Source: Micavibrio sp. (lineage in GTDB: Bacteria; Pseudomonadota; Alphaproteobacteria; UBA9219). Taken from it: a stretch of DNA of 48,167 nucleotides. How positions within the stretch are numbered: position 1 is the first letter of the stretch; every line of letters begins with the position of its first letter. The stretch lies in contig DYDA01000016.1 in assembly GCA_020718105.1 (NCBI GenBank), forward strand, positions 1 to 48,167, written 5' to 3'. The notes beneath the pieces were generated by a model. That model searched no databases, had not been told where the DNA came from, and was given only the letters and a program-made list of their open reading frames with translations. Below, one piece after another: positions 1 to 8,818 of this stretch. Position numbers and translations under genes: made by a program.

Positions 1-55
1 CTTTTTGCTCTCAAAATCCTAATTCCAGCCACACAATTTTGTCCATTATGCCATC

Positions 56-91
56 AAAAACCCAAGATTCGTTGATTCTATTGGATTTTTT
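56..91. repeat. Terminator-like dispersed repeat, left copy
   Basis: An A-tract, CCCAA, a 15-17 nt loop, TTGG and a T-tract form a weak bidirectional hairpin. Almost the same sequence occurs in inverted orientation at 48090-48126 at the other end of the window; the two differ by one substitution and one extra G. The first 55 bases of the window hold nothing I can recognise. Confidence 0.6.
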
Positions 92-100
92 GCCGGTCTG

Positions 101-125
101 TTTCACCCCCTCTTTTGGGGTGAAA
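101..125. terminator. Hairpin downstream of the DUF167 gene
   Basis: A perfect 9-bp stem (TTTCACCCC pairing with GGGGTGAAA) encloses a 7-nt loop. It lies 20 bases past the stop of the minus-strand DUF167 gene. There is no clean U-run directly after the stem on either strand, so it may be a transcript-end stabilising hairpin rather than a classical intrinsic terminator. Confidence 0.45.
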
Positions 126-144
126 TAACGGTGTCCGAAAGAGG

Positions 145-462
145 CTATTCTTCGCTTACCCACGTCCTTAATCGCTGGATCAAAAGGGTCGCTTCGCCTT
201 CAATCACAATCCGTTTAAGACGGCCAGCCCCACCCGACCCAAGGGTCACGGCAGCGACCTTAATCCCAAGCCCACGCGCAACGGCCTCAAGGATGGCCTT
301 ATTCGCTTTGCCCTCCACAGCTTGCGCGGCAACGGTAATCTCAAGCGCCTGCTTGCCTTCGCCAATATCAACAAAGCGTGCGCCGCGTGCGCGCCGCGCA
401 GCAGGCCGCGCCTTGACCATCAGGCCAAGCCCTTTTTCAGTTTGTGTGAAGGCCGTGTTCAT
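145..462 (-). CDS. DUF167 / YggU family protein
   Basis: A 105-residue protein of the DUF167 (YggU) family. The pattern VKARPAARRAR near residue 17, the EGKANKAILE segment in the middle and a strand-rich C-terminus are what this family shows. These are small cytoplasmic alpha/beta proteins of unknown function found across bacteria. Family length is about 75-110 residues, so this copy is complete. The start is ATG at 462 with only a weak purine stretch before it. It is the last gene on the minus strand at the left edge. The family assignment is firm; the biological role is not known. Confidence 0.85.
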   Translation of the reverse strand: MNTAFTQTEKGLGLMVKARPAARRARGARFVDIGEGKQALEITVAAQAVEGKANKAILEAVARGLGIKVAAVTLGSGGAGRLKRIVIEGEATLLIQRLRTWVSEE

Positions 463-504
463 CCAAAAAAATCATCACGCTTTCAGAAAACAAGCTTATG
501 AATC

Positions 505-1737
505 TTACCACCCACACTTCGACCGCGGCGGGGGCGGAGGGGAACTCGTCCCAGGTTTGGGGTGAGGTGAAGTAGGAGGAGGTTGGCATTCCTTGCCAAC
601 TTGAATATAATGGTGCTCTTTATCCTCTTCACATGCTTTGGGACGTGTAGTTCCGCCTATTTGGATGGACATGGGGGAATCATACAGCCACCCCTTATCT
701 CTTGACCTCGCAGGATCATTAGGGAGCGCATCAGTGCTTGCACCAGCTCGAAAATTATTAAGTTGCCACACTTCGAACCAGCTATGCTCTGTATCAGTAC
801 ACTGCGTACCCCAGTCTATGCAACAACGGTATGTCGTTGTTGTGCATGAAAGTGTTGCTCCAGACCCTGTGCAGGACGATGAGCTGCATGTTCCCCATTG
901 CCAGCAGAACGGAACAACAGCCCTATCATAACATTTATAATTAAACCTGTGTTGATCTAGCCCGGCAGCCTTTCCTTCCGGCGAAGGCCATGTCGTTCCC
1001 TCTTTCGCATAAGGAAGCTCTGTCGCAAAGTATTCTCCCGAGCTTCCAATATCACCTCCGGAGTCATCCTCATCAAAATCAACCGTAGTGGGACCATAGT
1101 TATAATCGCAATTTCCGGCACAAGGTAAAGAACAAGGTTTAGCCGTTACACCCGCCGGAGGATTATTAAGAAAGGCTGTCCATTCTTGCTGAGTCCGAAA
1201 AGGAACAAAAACATCATTAGAAGATGTATTTGAAAGATAACGACACATGCCAAACACATCAATCGGGGTCTTAGCCACAATCCCAGCATTAAGACGAACA
1301 GCGGCTATAGCCCTTGATGGTCCAGATGTCGTAAAGAAATAAGACGGACGGAAATAAGCCAACGCAGAGAAATCATAAAGCCCCTTATTATCTTGCAGTT
1401 CTGCGGCAGGGATCGACACCATACTTTGGACATCATAAAAGTCACTTATACGCCAACGACTGGCCTTAAAATGAGGATAATTGGGATAGTGCGTGTCATT
1501 CGGTGTTGATGACACAGCCCCCCCATCAACAAGCGCTTCTTTAAGACAATTTTTCATGCCAACGGTACGACGACTGGTCGAGTCCCCATCCAATAGGCAT
1601 ACCTCACTAATACTTTGAGCGGTGATAACAGGAGCAACAGCAGCCATGACTGGTTGCACCCAATACGCCATAAACAAACCAGAAAGACAAAACGCAAAAA
1701 GAAAGCCCCTCATCAAAATTCGAGTCTTGTTTTTCAT
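505..1737 (-). CDS. Secreted cysteine-rich protein of unknown function
   Basis: A 410-residue protein I do not recognise. I chose the ATG at 1737 (MKNKTRIL) because a GGGGGG run sits a few bases before it; a TTG five codons earlier is the only alternative. Residues 1-33 form a signal peptide with a long hydrophobic core ending near VMAA. The mature protein has about 17 cysteines, dense in the stretch PFCWQWGTCSSSSC to YRCCIDWGTQC, which suggests disulfides and an exported location. An acidic DFDEDDSGGD patch lies mid-protein, and the C-terminus is a proline-rich tail (SSPPPPPRSKCGW). The gene looks AT-richer than its neighbours DUF167 and DUF4175 and belongs to no obvious operon, so horizontal origin is possible. 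No enzymatic motif was seen. Confidence 0.75.
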   Translation of the reverse strand: MKNKTRILMRGFLFAFCLSGLFMAYWVQPVMAAVAPVITAQSISEVCLLDGDSTSRRTVGMKNCLKEALVDGGAVSSTPNDTHYPNYPHFKASRWRISDFYDVQSMVSIPAAELQDNKGLYDFSALAYFRPSYFFTTSGPSRAIAAVRLNAGIVAKTPIDVFGMCRYLSNTSSNDVFVPFRTQQEWTAFLNNPPAGVTAKPCSLPCAGNCDYNYGPTTVDFDEDDSGGDIGSSGEYFATELPYAKEGTTWPSPEGKAAGLDQHRFNYKCYDRAVVPFCWQWGTCSSSSCTGSGATLSCTTTTYRCCIDWGTQCTDTEHSWFEVWQLNNFRAGASTDALPNDPARSRDKGWLYDSPMSIQIGGTTRPKACEEDKEHHYIQVGKECQPPPTSPHPKPGTSSPPPPPRSKCGW

Positions 1738-1792
1738 AACCGTGCCCCCCAAGAATATCCTTTTATTCCATCATAAAAAGATGAATTTTCTA

Positions 1793-3790
1793 TTACTTAT
1801 TTTCTTCCCGTTCAGGAGCCTTGGCTGCCAAGGAATGTTTGATTTGATCGGAAAGAGCCAAAAGCGTGTTTTGCAAAAGAGCCAAGGCCTCTTCTTGCCT
1901 CACGCCAGCTTCCTTCATCTCCTTCTTCTGCAAGGAAACGGCGGCGCGGCGCATCGCCTCAGCCGCCGCTTTAGCCTCTTCTGTTGGCTGCGTCGTTTGA
2001 CTTATGACCTCACGTAAAGCTGCCAGCAAAAGCTGTTGCTGGGCAAGGGTGCGGGTCATGCCCGTCGCCAGTGTTTTACGCTCCGCAACCGAAGCGGGGC
2101 GCATGGTCAGCAAAAATTCGCTTTCTTCATTAAGGCTCTTTTGCCCACGCACCAAAGCGCGAAGCGCTGAAATTTGTTGAGCCAATTGAGCTTGCGCAGG
2201 CGTTAAATCAGGTGGCGTTGTTCTTAGATTTTCAATTTGTTTTTGTAAATGAGCCAAAAGCTCTCGCGCCTCGCTCCCCTTGCCTTTCTTTAACAACGCC
2301 CCAATCTCAATCAATCGATTTTGCAAATCTTCGGGATAGAGCATTTCCTGCGCTGTCGCTAAAGGCCAGTCCATTTCTTGCAGCGCAGGGGGCTGCCGTG
2401 CGCGTTCGTCCTCAAGAACATCGAAATAACGCGTCATCGTTTCCTGCAACCGAAGCCAATGCGTCATGGTCTCATCCGCCATAGGCGCACGCATAAGGGC
2501 CAAAGACAAATCGCGCTCAGCCTCGGCCAAGTCGCTGCGAGCGCGGCCCATATCACCCTCTTCCAACCGCAACGCCGTTTGCCATAACAGCGAGCCTAAA
2601 GACGCTATCGTTTCCGCCGTCGGGGAAAGAACAAGGCGCACAGCGCCAGCGCGAAGCGCCATCATCACAACCTTATCGCCGCGATAAAGCCCTTGCTGCC
2701 GCGCAATGCCCGCCATCACGTTGGCAATCTCATCACGCAAAGACGCATCGGGTTGCCCCAACAGCTTTTGCCGTTCTTCAATAAGAGCCCGCGCAAAGGG
2801 ATTGCGGAACGTGCGCGTCGGCAGCACCAAAACTTTGGGCAGACTGGTAGCCCTGTTGCCCGCGCCATCCGTCGCAATAAGCTGAACCGTGACGGGAAGC
2901 CCCGCCCACGGCAACGCGGTTAAATCAACATAGCCAGCGCTTTTGATTTGTTGGGAAGCCGGTTGTTCCAAAGGAATCTCAACAGGCTCCGTCGTCACGC
3001 CTTTTTGCGCCGTTGTGGGCAACACGCGAACAGAGACCGTTTCAACCCCATAATCATCCTGCGCCTCATACGCAAAACGAATGGATTTGCGCACCGTCAA
3101 CTCTGGCACCTCGGTTAAGCTGATTTGAGGCGGAGCATCGGGCATAACTTCAATCACCCAAAGCCCCAAACGCATCCAGCCACGGCGCAAAAACAGATGA
3201 AGGTCTTTTCTTTGTGATGCTAACGGGACAACAAAAGTCTTGCCGCCTCCCCCTTCTCCCGCAACATCCAACTTTTCTTCCTTGCCATTAAAATGGACGG
3301 TTAGTCCCTCTGGCTCGCCTTGCCAGCTGATCTGAAGCAAGCTTCCCTCCAGCACCGATGCAGGCGCTCCCCTTTCTCTTAAAGGCGCCGCAGGCACACG
3401 GGTATAAGAAGGCGGCGTAACCCACGCCTTAGCCTCTGGCGAGGCAAGGCCTCCCCAACAAGCGCCTAACGCTATCAACGCGGCAATAGGAAGAAAAAAA
3501 CGAAGGTGGGCGCGATGAGACCAAAACCCTAAAGCGCCCCGCACCGCCTGCACAACCCAAATCAACCAAAGCGTCGCCGCCAGCCCATGCAACGGAAGAT
3601 AAAGAAAAGAAAAGAAGCCTAAAAACCAAAACAGCCCATAAACAGCCAGCATAAGAACCGGCACGACAAGCGCGCGCAAGATATCGCCGCGCCATGTTTG
3701 TTGCGCGGCAAGGCCACCATACAAATGCGCCAAGCGGTTCCGCCGTGAGGCCATAAATTTACGAAACTTTTTTCGATTGTTACGCGGCAC
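1793..3790 (-). CDS. TIGR02302 / DUF4175 family membrane protein
   Basis: A 665-residue protein of the alphaproteobacterial TIGR02302 (DUF4175) family. Two or three membrane segments occupy about residues 40-115. A periplasmic beta-rich part follows (PPSYTRVPAAPL, DDYGVETVSVRV), then a long helical, Gln- and Glu-rich C-terminal half with coiled-coil character. Members are often about 800-900 residues; this one is shorter because it lacks a long C-terminal low-complexity region. Function is unknown, but the family is regularly placed after lysA, as here: its GTG start overlaps the last 11 bases of lysA, so the two are probably translationally coupled. The start at 3790 lacks a strong ribosome site; ATG at 3754 is an alternative. 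Confidence 0.85.
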   Translation of the reverse strand: MPRNNRKKFRKFMASRRNRLAHLYGGLAAQQTWRGDILRALVVPVLMLAVYGLFWFLGFFSFLYLPLHGLAATLWLIWVVQAVRGALGFWSHRAHLRFFLPIAALIALGACWGGLASPEAKAWVTPPSYTRVPAAPLRERGAPASVLEGSLLQISWQGEPEGLTVHFNGKEEKLDVAGEGGGGKTFVVPLASQRKDLHLFLRRGWMRLGLWVIEVMPDAPPQISLTEVPELTVRKSIRFAYEAQDDYGVETVSVRVLPTTAQKGVTTEPVEIPLEQPASQQIKSAGYVDLTALPWAGLPVTVQLIATDGAGNRATSLPKVLVLPTRTFRNPFARALIEERQKLLGQPDASLRDEIANVMAGIARQQGLYRGDKVVMMALRAGAVRLVLSPTAETIASLGSLLWQTALRLEEGDMGRARSDLAEAERDLSLALMRAPMADETMTHWLRLQETMTRYFDVLEDERARQPPALQEMDWPLATAQEMLYPEDLQNRLIEIGALLKKGKGSEARELLAHLQKQIENLRTTPPDLTPAQAQLAQQISALRALVRGQKSLNEESEFLLTMRPASVAERKTLATGMTRTLAQQQLLLAALREVISQTTQPTEEAKAAAEAMRRAAVSLQKKEMKEAGVRQEEALALLQNTLLALSDQIKHSLAAKAPEREENK

Positions 3791-5063
3791 GAGGAATCAC
3801 CATCCAATCGGGGATAGACTCCCACCCCATTTGCTCGGCGACGGGAATGCGGCGACGGATCACAGCGTGCCTTGCGCCTGAGACAAGAATCTCTGGAATC
3901 AAAGGGCGGCCATTATAAGTTGACGACATCGCGCTGGCATACGCGCCCGCTTGCATGATGGCCAGCAAATCACCCGCCTTTAATTGATCGGGTAACATAA
4001 AGTGATCACCAAAAGAATCGCTGGTTTCGCAAACAGGCCCAACAACAGACGCGGACATTGTTAGCCCGCCCGTGTCTTGACGCACGCTAAGAATCTCATG
4101 CCGTGCGCCGTACATAGCAGGGCGCACCAAATCATTCATGCCCGCATCCACGACGACAAAGGTTTTACCTTCTGTTTCTTTAACATGAACGATGCGCGTG
4201 ACCAACACAGCGGCATCACCGACCAACTTGCGTCCCGGTTCAAACGACAACGCACATCCAAGAGAACCAAAAATAGAGCGCACCATCGAGGCATAATCAG
4301 CAAAAGGGGCCAGCGTTTGCCCGTCATAAGGTATGCCAACACCGCCGCCAAGATCCAACCTCTCAACCTCAATGCCCTGCGCGCGTAAAAGACCAACAAC
4401 ATCCGCCAAGCGTTGGTAAGCCAAACGGAACGGCTCATAATCTTTAAGCATCGAGCCGACATGCATCGTCAGCCCCTTAAACACGCAATGCGGGCTTGCC
4501 AGCAAAAGCGCCAAAGCCTCCCCCAATTGATCAAGACTGATTCCAAACTTGACGCCCTTATGCCCCGTCGAGATTTTAGCGTGCGTTTTAGCGTCAACGT
4601 CCGGATTAATTCTAAGCGATACAGGGGCTTTCTTGCCCAAAGCGCCCGCCACTTGATCAATCAGACGAATCTCGGACAACGATTCCGCATTCATTTGCAA
4701 AATGCCACCCAACAGCGCCGCAGCGATATCGTCACGCGTTTTACCAACGCCAGAAAAAACGATCTTTTCGGGAAGTACGCCCCCCGCCAAAGCACGCTCC
4801 AACTCTCCCACTGATGTGATGTCCGCCCCTGCGCCACATTCCGCCAGAATACGAATAACCGCCAAATTGGAGTTCGCTTTTACCGCATAATGAACCGTAG
4901 CGTTTAAATCCGCAAAAGGCTTGGCAAACAAGCGATAGTTACGCTGCAATTGCTTGGCGCTAACGCAATAAAAAGGTGTGTCCACCTCCTCGGCAATTTC
5001 CGCTAAAGGAAGCGCCTCAGCACATAAAACACCATTGCGATAGGCGTACACTGATTTTGTCAT
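3780..5063 (-). CDS. lysA: Diaminopimelate decarboxylase
   Basis: Converts meso-diaminopimelate to L-lysine and CO2, the last step of lysine synthesis, in the cytoplasm with PLP. The 427-residue length is normal. The PLP lysine is in VHYAVKANSN (K62). The glycine loop DLGGGVGIPYDG and the motif FEPGRKLVGDA bind the cofactor phosphate. The dimer-partner motif PVCETSDSFG supplies the catalytic cysteine, and AGAYASAMSSTYNGRP is the C-terminal signature. Its ATG overlaps the stop of the upstream small lipoprotein gene (ATGA), and its end overlaps the DUF4175 start, so the three form one operon. In many alphaproteobacteria argH precedes this set; it is absent here. Confidence 0.97.
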   Translation of the reverse strand: MTKSVYAYRNGVLCAEALPLAEIAEEVDTPFYCVSAKQLQRNYRLFAKPFADLNATVHYAVKANSNLAVIRILAECGAGADITSVGELERALAGGVLPEKIVFSGVGKTRDDIAAALLGGILQMNAESLSEIRLIDQVAGALGKKAPVSLRINPDVDAKTHAKISTGHKGVKFGISLDQLGEALALLLASPHCVFKGLTMHVGSMLKDYEPFRLAYQRLADVVGLLRAQGIEVERLDLGGGVGIPYDGQTLAPFADYASMVRSIFGSLGCALSFEPGRKLVGDAAVLVTRIVHVKETEGKTFVVVDAGMNDLVRPAMYGARHEILSVRQDTGGLTMSASVVGPVCETSDSFGDHFMLPDQLKAGDLLAIMQAGAYASAMSSTYNGRPLIPEILVSGARHAVIRRRIPVAEQMGWESIPDWMVIPRAA

Positions 5064-5275
5064 GGAGCAGGATCCGTTTTAATATCAGGATAATGACGCG
5101 GAAACACATCTGTCTTTGTATCCCCAACTTCAGACGGAGGATCCACCGCAGGCGGCATTTTCCCGCAACCCACCAAGAAAATCACAAAAAAACACAATGC
5201 CAACAACGCCCCAAGCTTATTAAGCTTGATCTTATCACGATAAAAACGCTTGGCATGAACGATTTGGTAAGACAT
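5060..5275 (-). CDS. Small lipoprotein upstream of lysA (LptM-like)
   Basis: A 71-residue protein starting MSYQIVHAK. After a charged N-terminus of about 25 residues comes a hydrophobic stretch ending in the lipobox FLVGC, followed by GKMPPAVDPPSE, so it should be a lipid-anchored periplasmic peptide. Tiny lipoproteins between argH or tlpA and lysA are common in proteobacteria, and in Enterobacteria the equivalent (YifL/LptM) helps LptD mature; that role is inferred from context and type only. The start is uncertain: GAGGAAC lies rather far (about 15 nt) upstream, and ATG at 5302 is possible. It is divergent from the TlpA-like gene with a gap of only about 42 bp, so promoters must overlap coding DNA. 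Confidence 0.7.
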   Translation of the reverse strand: MSYQIVHAKRFYRDKIKLNKLGALLALCFFVIFLVGCGKMPPAVDPPSEVGDTKTDVFPRHYPDIKTDPAP

Positions 5276-5317
5276 GGTGTGTAAACTGTTCCTCTTCCGC
5301 ATCCTTTTTGGGATTGT

Positions 5318-5881
5318 ATGATGTTTAAACGCTTTATCGCAAGTCTCCTTTCTATCCCTTTGCTCGTTTCTTTCGGGCTCATGTTTTTGGGCACTGCTTC
5401 TGAAATTCAAGCACAAACCCTTATTCCCCTTACGACACCCGTTCCTTTACCCGCAACGCTGCTGCATACGACAAAGGGCGTGGAAACGACGCTTGCTTCC
5501 GTCCTTAAGGAAAAAGGCAAAGATCGCTATTATTTAGTGCATTTGTGGTCACCCTCTTGCGGCGCGTGCGTGCCTGAAATGAAACAGCTGGACAAGATCC
5601 AAACGGCTTTATCGCAGCAGGGCTTTACCCTTGTGGCGATTGCCCAAGACCCCAATGGAAACTTTACGGTTCCAGCTTTTTCGCGGCGTCATGAAATCAA
5701 CACCATCGATTCCTATATCGATGAAAAGGCCACAATGATCAAAACCCTACGTCCAGCGGGTCTGCCAACAACTTACCTGACAACGCCCGATGGGTTGATT
5801 ATCGCGTATCACGAAGGCGCGATGGATTGGGGGCACATGGGCGCGATGGCCTCGCTCTCGCCTTCCACAACTATTCATTAA
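5318..5881 (+). CDS. TlpA-like periplasmic thioredoxin-fold protein
   Basis: A 187-residue exported thiol-disulfide protein. Residues 1-32 are a signal peptide ending near IQA. The redox centre is PSCGACVPEM (C81 and C84); the tryptophan that normally precedes the first cysteine is a serine. The cis-proline loop is GLPTTYL near residue 149. TlpA/ResA proteins reduce apo-cytochrome c or cuproproteins in the periplasm; the precise client here is not shown. A GGGAT stretch precedes tandem ATG codons at 5318 and 5321. A TlpA gene divergent from lysA is a common alphaproteobacterial arrangement. The end overlaps the convergent flgD stop by 4 bp. Confidence 0.88.
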   Translation: MMFKRFIASLLSIPLLVSFGLMFLGTASEIQAQTLIPLTTPVPLPATLLHTTKGVETTLASVLKEKGKDRYYLVHLWSPSCGACVPEMKQLDKIQTALSQQGFTLVAIAQDPNGNFTVPAFSRRHEINTIDSYIDEKATMIKTLRPAGLPTTYLTTPDGLIIAYHEGAMDWGHMGAMASLSPSTTIH

Positions 5882-6627
5882 CTGCCCGTTGTTGTGCCTG
5901 TATCCCCCGCCGTTGCCACAGCGGCAAAAACGGACTTGATCGCCGTGTCTTTAACGCTTAAGTCGCCAACTTTCAGCGTTGTCGCTCCGGTTGAATCTGT
6001 TTCAATTCCGGTTACAAGACCAATCACACGCGTATCCTCCACCGTCATCGCCTCGCCCGACATATCTTTTGAGACAAGGGAGAACTTATAAACGCCATCG
6101 GCTGCCGCTTCGCCTGAATCCAACGTGCCATCCCATGCCACGCGATTGAGGCCTTTGGCTGTCGCGCCACTAAATTGCGCAACGACATTGCCCTTGCTGT
6201 CTTGCACGGCAATAACGACGCTGCTCGCCTGTTCAGGCAAGTCATAGGCAAGTTTGGCTGAGCCGCCCTGAACAACAAGCTCGCCATCCGCCGTTGTTTC
6301 AACGTACTGCCCCACATAGCTGAGCAAGGGCGTAATGCCGTTAGAGTTAAGCGCCGTCAACATTTTTTCCAACTTGTCGTTTGTCGCTATTTGCTGCTCA
6401 ACAGAGGAGTATTGGACAAGCTGCTGCGTAAACTCGCTGGCATCCATAGGCGATGTTGGATCCTGATTCTTCAACTGCGCCGTCAAGATTTTTAAAAACG
6501 TGTCATAGTTGCCAACCAACGCATTTTTGTCTGTGCTGGCCGTTGTGGTGGTTGTCGTCGTCGCGGCTTTTTGCGACGAGATGTAATTGTTGATAAGATT
6601 GGAATCCGAAGTGGCTGATAACGACAT
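5878..6627 (-). CDS. flgD: Flagellar hook assembly scaffold FlgD
   Basis: A 249-residue hook-cap protein that guides polymerisation of FlgE hook subunits. The N-terminal region carries the family signature YDTFLKILTAQLKNQDPTSP followed by MDASEFTQQLVQYSSVEQQ. The middle (about residues 110-190) is the FlgD Ig-like/tudor part (GLNRVAWDGTLDSGE), and a variable C-terminus follows. A Thr-rich linker (ATTTTTTTAS) lies near residue 25. A GGAGAAG ribosome site precedes the ATG. It is the last gene of the minus-strand flagellar block, 11 bp after fliK, and should be expressed with it from the sigma-54 promoter near 10390. Confidence 0.95.
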   Translation of the reverse strand: MSLSATSDSNLINNYISSQKAATTTTTTTASTDKNALVGNYDTFLKILTAQLKNQDPTSPMDASEFTQQLVQYSSVEQQIATNDKLEKMLTALNSNGITPLLSYVGQYVETTADGELVVQGGSAKLAYDLPEQASSVVIAVQDSKGNVVAQFSGATAKGLNRVAWDGTLDSGEAAADGVYKFSLVSKDMSGEAMTVEDTRVIGLVTGIETDSTGATTLKVGDLSVKDTAIKSVFAAVATAGDTGTTTGS

Positions 6628-6638
6628 CGCTCTTCTCC

Positions 6639-8288
6639 TTAAACGCGCAAATTAACGTGACCGGGCGTCACATAGTAGGTTTCCGGCTGACTCGTGCTGG
6701 CCTCAAGAGAGGCGCTATAAGCCTCGTCATCAACACCCTTCCCTCTCGAAAAACCCTCGTTTTTATTTTGAGAAAACTGCTCCGCGTTTCCCTGATCGCG
6801 CAAGGAAAACTCCATGCAGCCCGCTTGCGCTTGAAGCCCCGCTTCTTGCAGGGCGCGTTGCAAACTGGACGAATCTTTTTGCAAAAGAGTCAAGGTCGCC
6901 TGATTATCGGCCACCACTGTTCCCGTCACGCTTTTATCGGCGGAAACAGACAGCTTAATTTCAATCTTGCCCAACTCGGCAGGCTTTAACTGGATCGTTA
7001 TTTCATCAAGGCCCTCTTTCACGGCCCTATGCAATTGAACGGAAACTTGCTCCACCGCTTGAGGCAATCCCGCAGCGCCGCCTTTGCTGACCCGCGCCGC
7101 CGAAAGCTGACTGGCAAAATCATAAGAACCCGCTGACCGCAGCCCCTCGCCAACAAGCGGCGTCGTGGCCGCCGCTGCGCCCGCGCCACCGGCAGCCTTA
7201 AGGGCGTTGCCCGTGGCTGCGTCACCAGACTCCTTCGCCGCCGTTGCAAGAGCCGCCGCCACCATACCAGAAGCTGGCGTTGTTGTGGCGGGCATCGCCT
7301 CGCCCTTGAGCAAAGAGCCTATGGCATAAAGATCGCCCCCCTTACCCTGCGCGGACGAACCTTGTGCCGAGGCAGCAGCCGAAGCCCCAGCGCCGCTTTG
7401 TGAGGATTCCTTTTGTCCGGCCTCTGCCACGGCTTCCAAGTCAACAGCAAGGCCTTCCGCTGCGCCCTCTTTCGTCCCAAGAGACTTGCTTCCCTTTTGA
7501 TACTCTTTAAGCGTCAAAATGTTGCTGGCAATTTCCTTAAGCGCGGCGTTCATGCCCTCTTGCGTTGAGGCAGCCTCATCACCTTCTTCTCCTTGCGCTG
7601 GCTCAGCGCTGATTTCCTTTTGTATCTGCGCCAAAGCCGCCAAAGCTGCCTTTTGCGCCTCCGTCAGGCTCTCGTCCATCGTCATCGGGGTCGCCGCCTT
7701 CCCCTGTCCATCGTTGAGGGCGAGCGGCGCGTCGTCTGCGACCACCTGAGCCGCCTTGCCGTCCAAAGGGGCAATAAGCGCCAAAAGAGCCATCAATTCG
7801 TCCAGCTTATCCAAAGGATCCGTCTTGTCATCTTGATCGTCCGCAACACTATCGCTTGCCTCATCACTCTGCGCGGCGCTTCCTGTCGCCACGCTTTGTG
7901 TTGTCGCCTCCTCATGAGACGTTGGCGCGGCCTCCTCCTGCGTTAGCGCAGCGGGCTTCTCATTATTAGAAAGCTGATCCTCTTTTTTTGGCGCTTGTTG
8001 AACGCTGGCGCGCTCCTGCGTTTTAAGGGGCGTCGCCTCGCCTTTTTCCTGAGACTCAAGAATCGCAGGGCGACGAGAAGGTTGCTCGCCAGACTCATAA
8101 GAACCCGATGAAGAAGAAGGCTCATAGGCCTCAACCTCTGGCAACGCGCTTTTTGTTTCCGCCAGCAAGCTGGCAAACAAGTTGCTCTTGCCTCCACAAA
8201 CATCCACGCCCGCCTTAAGAGCAGACAACAGGCCTGACATCTTGTCAGCCATGGCCGTCATTTTTGTTTCTGTAACTTGAGCCATCAT
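6639..8288 (-). CDS. fliK: Flagellar hook-length control protein FliK
   Basis: A 549-residue protein. The conserved part is the C-terminal Flg_hook domain at about residues 410-510: VSVQLHRAVKEGLDEITIQL, then KPAELGKIEIKLSV and LQRALQEAGLQ. The N-terminal 400 residues are low-complexity, Ala/Glu/Ser-rich and poorly conserved, as expected of the molecular ruler part. FliK is exported and switches the export gate from hook to filament substrates when the hook reaches length. Two tandem ATGs (8288, 8285) follow an AGGA motif, so the exact start is open by one codon. Its position between the FlgN-like gene and flgD supports the call. Confidence 0.92.
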   Translation of the reverse strand: MMAQVTETKMTAMADKMSGLLSALKAGVDVCGGKSNLFASLLAETKSALPEVEAYEPSSSSGSYESGEQPSRRPAILESQEKGEATPLKTQERASVQQAPKKEDQLSNNEKPAALTQEEAAPTSHEEATTQSVATGSAAQSDEASDSVADDQDDKTDPLDKLDELMALLALIAPLDGKAAQVVADDAPLALNDGQGKAATPMTMDESLTEAQKAALAALAQIQKEISAEPAQGEEGDEAASTQEGMNAALKEIASNILTLKEYQKGSKSLGTKEGAAEGLAVDLEAVAEAGQKESSQSGAGASAAASAQGSSAQGKGGDLYAIGSLLKGEAMPATTTPASGMVAAALATAAKESGDAATGNALKAAGGAGAAAATTPLVGEGLRSAGSYDFASQLSAARVSKGGAAGLPQAVEQVSVQLHRAVKEGLDEITIQLKPAELGKIEIKLSVSADKSVTGTVVADNQATLTLLQKDSSSLQRALQEAGLQAQAGCMEFSLRDQGNAEQFSQNKNEGFSRGKGVDDEAYSASLEASTSQPETYYVTPGHVNLRV

Positions 8289-8306
8289 AAAATCCTTTTC
8301 TTTCGA

Positions 8307-8795
8307 TCAGGCCGTGCGACTGACGGCAACAGGGGTGCAGGTGGGGCTATAGCTACCCAATAAAAGGGGGGTTTTTCGCGGATCAACGTAACATTCGCTT
8401 GTCTTGTTTTGTTCACGCGCGGCGCTGATAACGGTTTGGACTAAGGCTTGCGTGGCGTTAATCGCCGCTTTTAAATCGGCCGCGTTACGCATCGCGCTTA
8501 CCGCCAAAACCTCGCCCGATCGACGAAGGCGCAAACGCTCTTCCGCGCTTACTTCTTTTAACAGTTCTGGTTTTTGCGTTAGCGTGGTGATCGAAGCGCG
8601 ATAATCGCGCATCCATTTGGCTTTTTCGACGCGCACCTCGGCAAGGCCTTCAAAATCCTGCTTCTGCAATAAGTCCGTTTCTTGATCCAATACACGGGAA
8701 AGGGTTTCCATGACGCTTAAAACAGCCGCCGTCAAACGCACCCCTTCCGGCGCGGCAGGGGCTTCTTTTGTCTTAATTTGTTGAGGCTGTTTCAT
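8307..8795 (-). CDS. FlgN-like flagellar chaperone candidate
   Basis: A 162-residue mostly helical protein. A long N-terminal helical region (LTAAVLSVMETLSRVLDQET) with repeated charged heptad-like segments and a C-terminal tail ending SYSPTCTPVAVSRTA resemble the FlgN family, export chaperones for the hook-filament junction proteins FlgK and FlgL. FlgN is poorly conserved, so this rests on size, predicted helicity, the tail and its place between flgJ and fliK. It is expected to be cytoplasmic and co-transcribed with the block. The ATG at 8795 follows a GGAAAAAGAAG purine run. It could instead be another small flagellar chaperone. Confidence 0.6.
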   Translation of the reverse strand: MKQPQQIKTKEAPAAPEGVRLTAAVLSVMETLSRVLDQETDLLQKQDFEGLAEVRVEKAKWMRDYRASITTLTQKPELLKEVSAEERLRLRRSGEVLAVSAMRNAADLKAAINATQALVQTVISAAREQNKTSECYVDPRKTPLLLGSYSPTCTPVAVSRTA

Positions 8796-8818
8796 CTTCT
8801 TTTTCCTTCTTCGTTTTC

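Noticed and set aside
131-565. 144-codon plus-strand frame at the left edge
   Set aside because: It is antisense to the DUF167 gene and its product has no protein-like pattern.
505-1737. TraU-like conjugation protein for the Cys-rich gene
   Set aside because: Only cysteine and tryptophan richness is shared; no conserved TraU segment could be found and no transfer genes are near.
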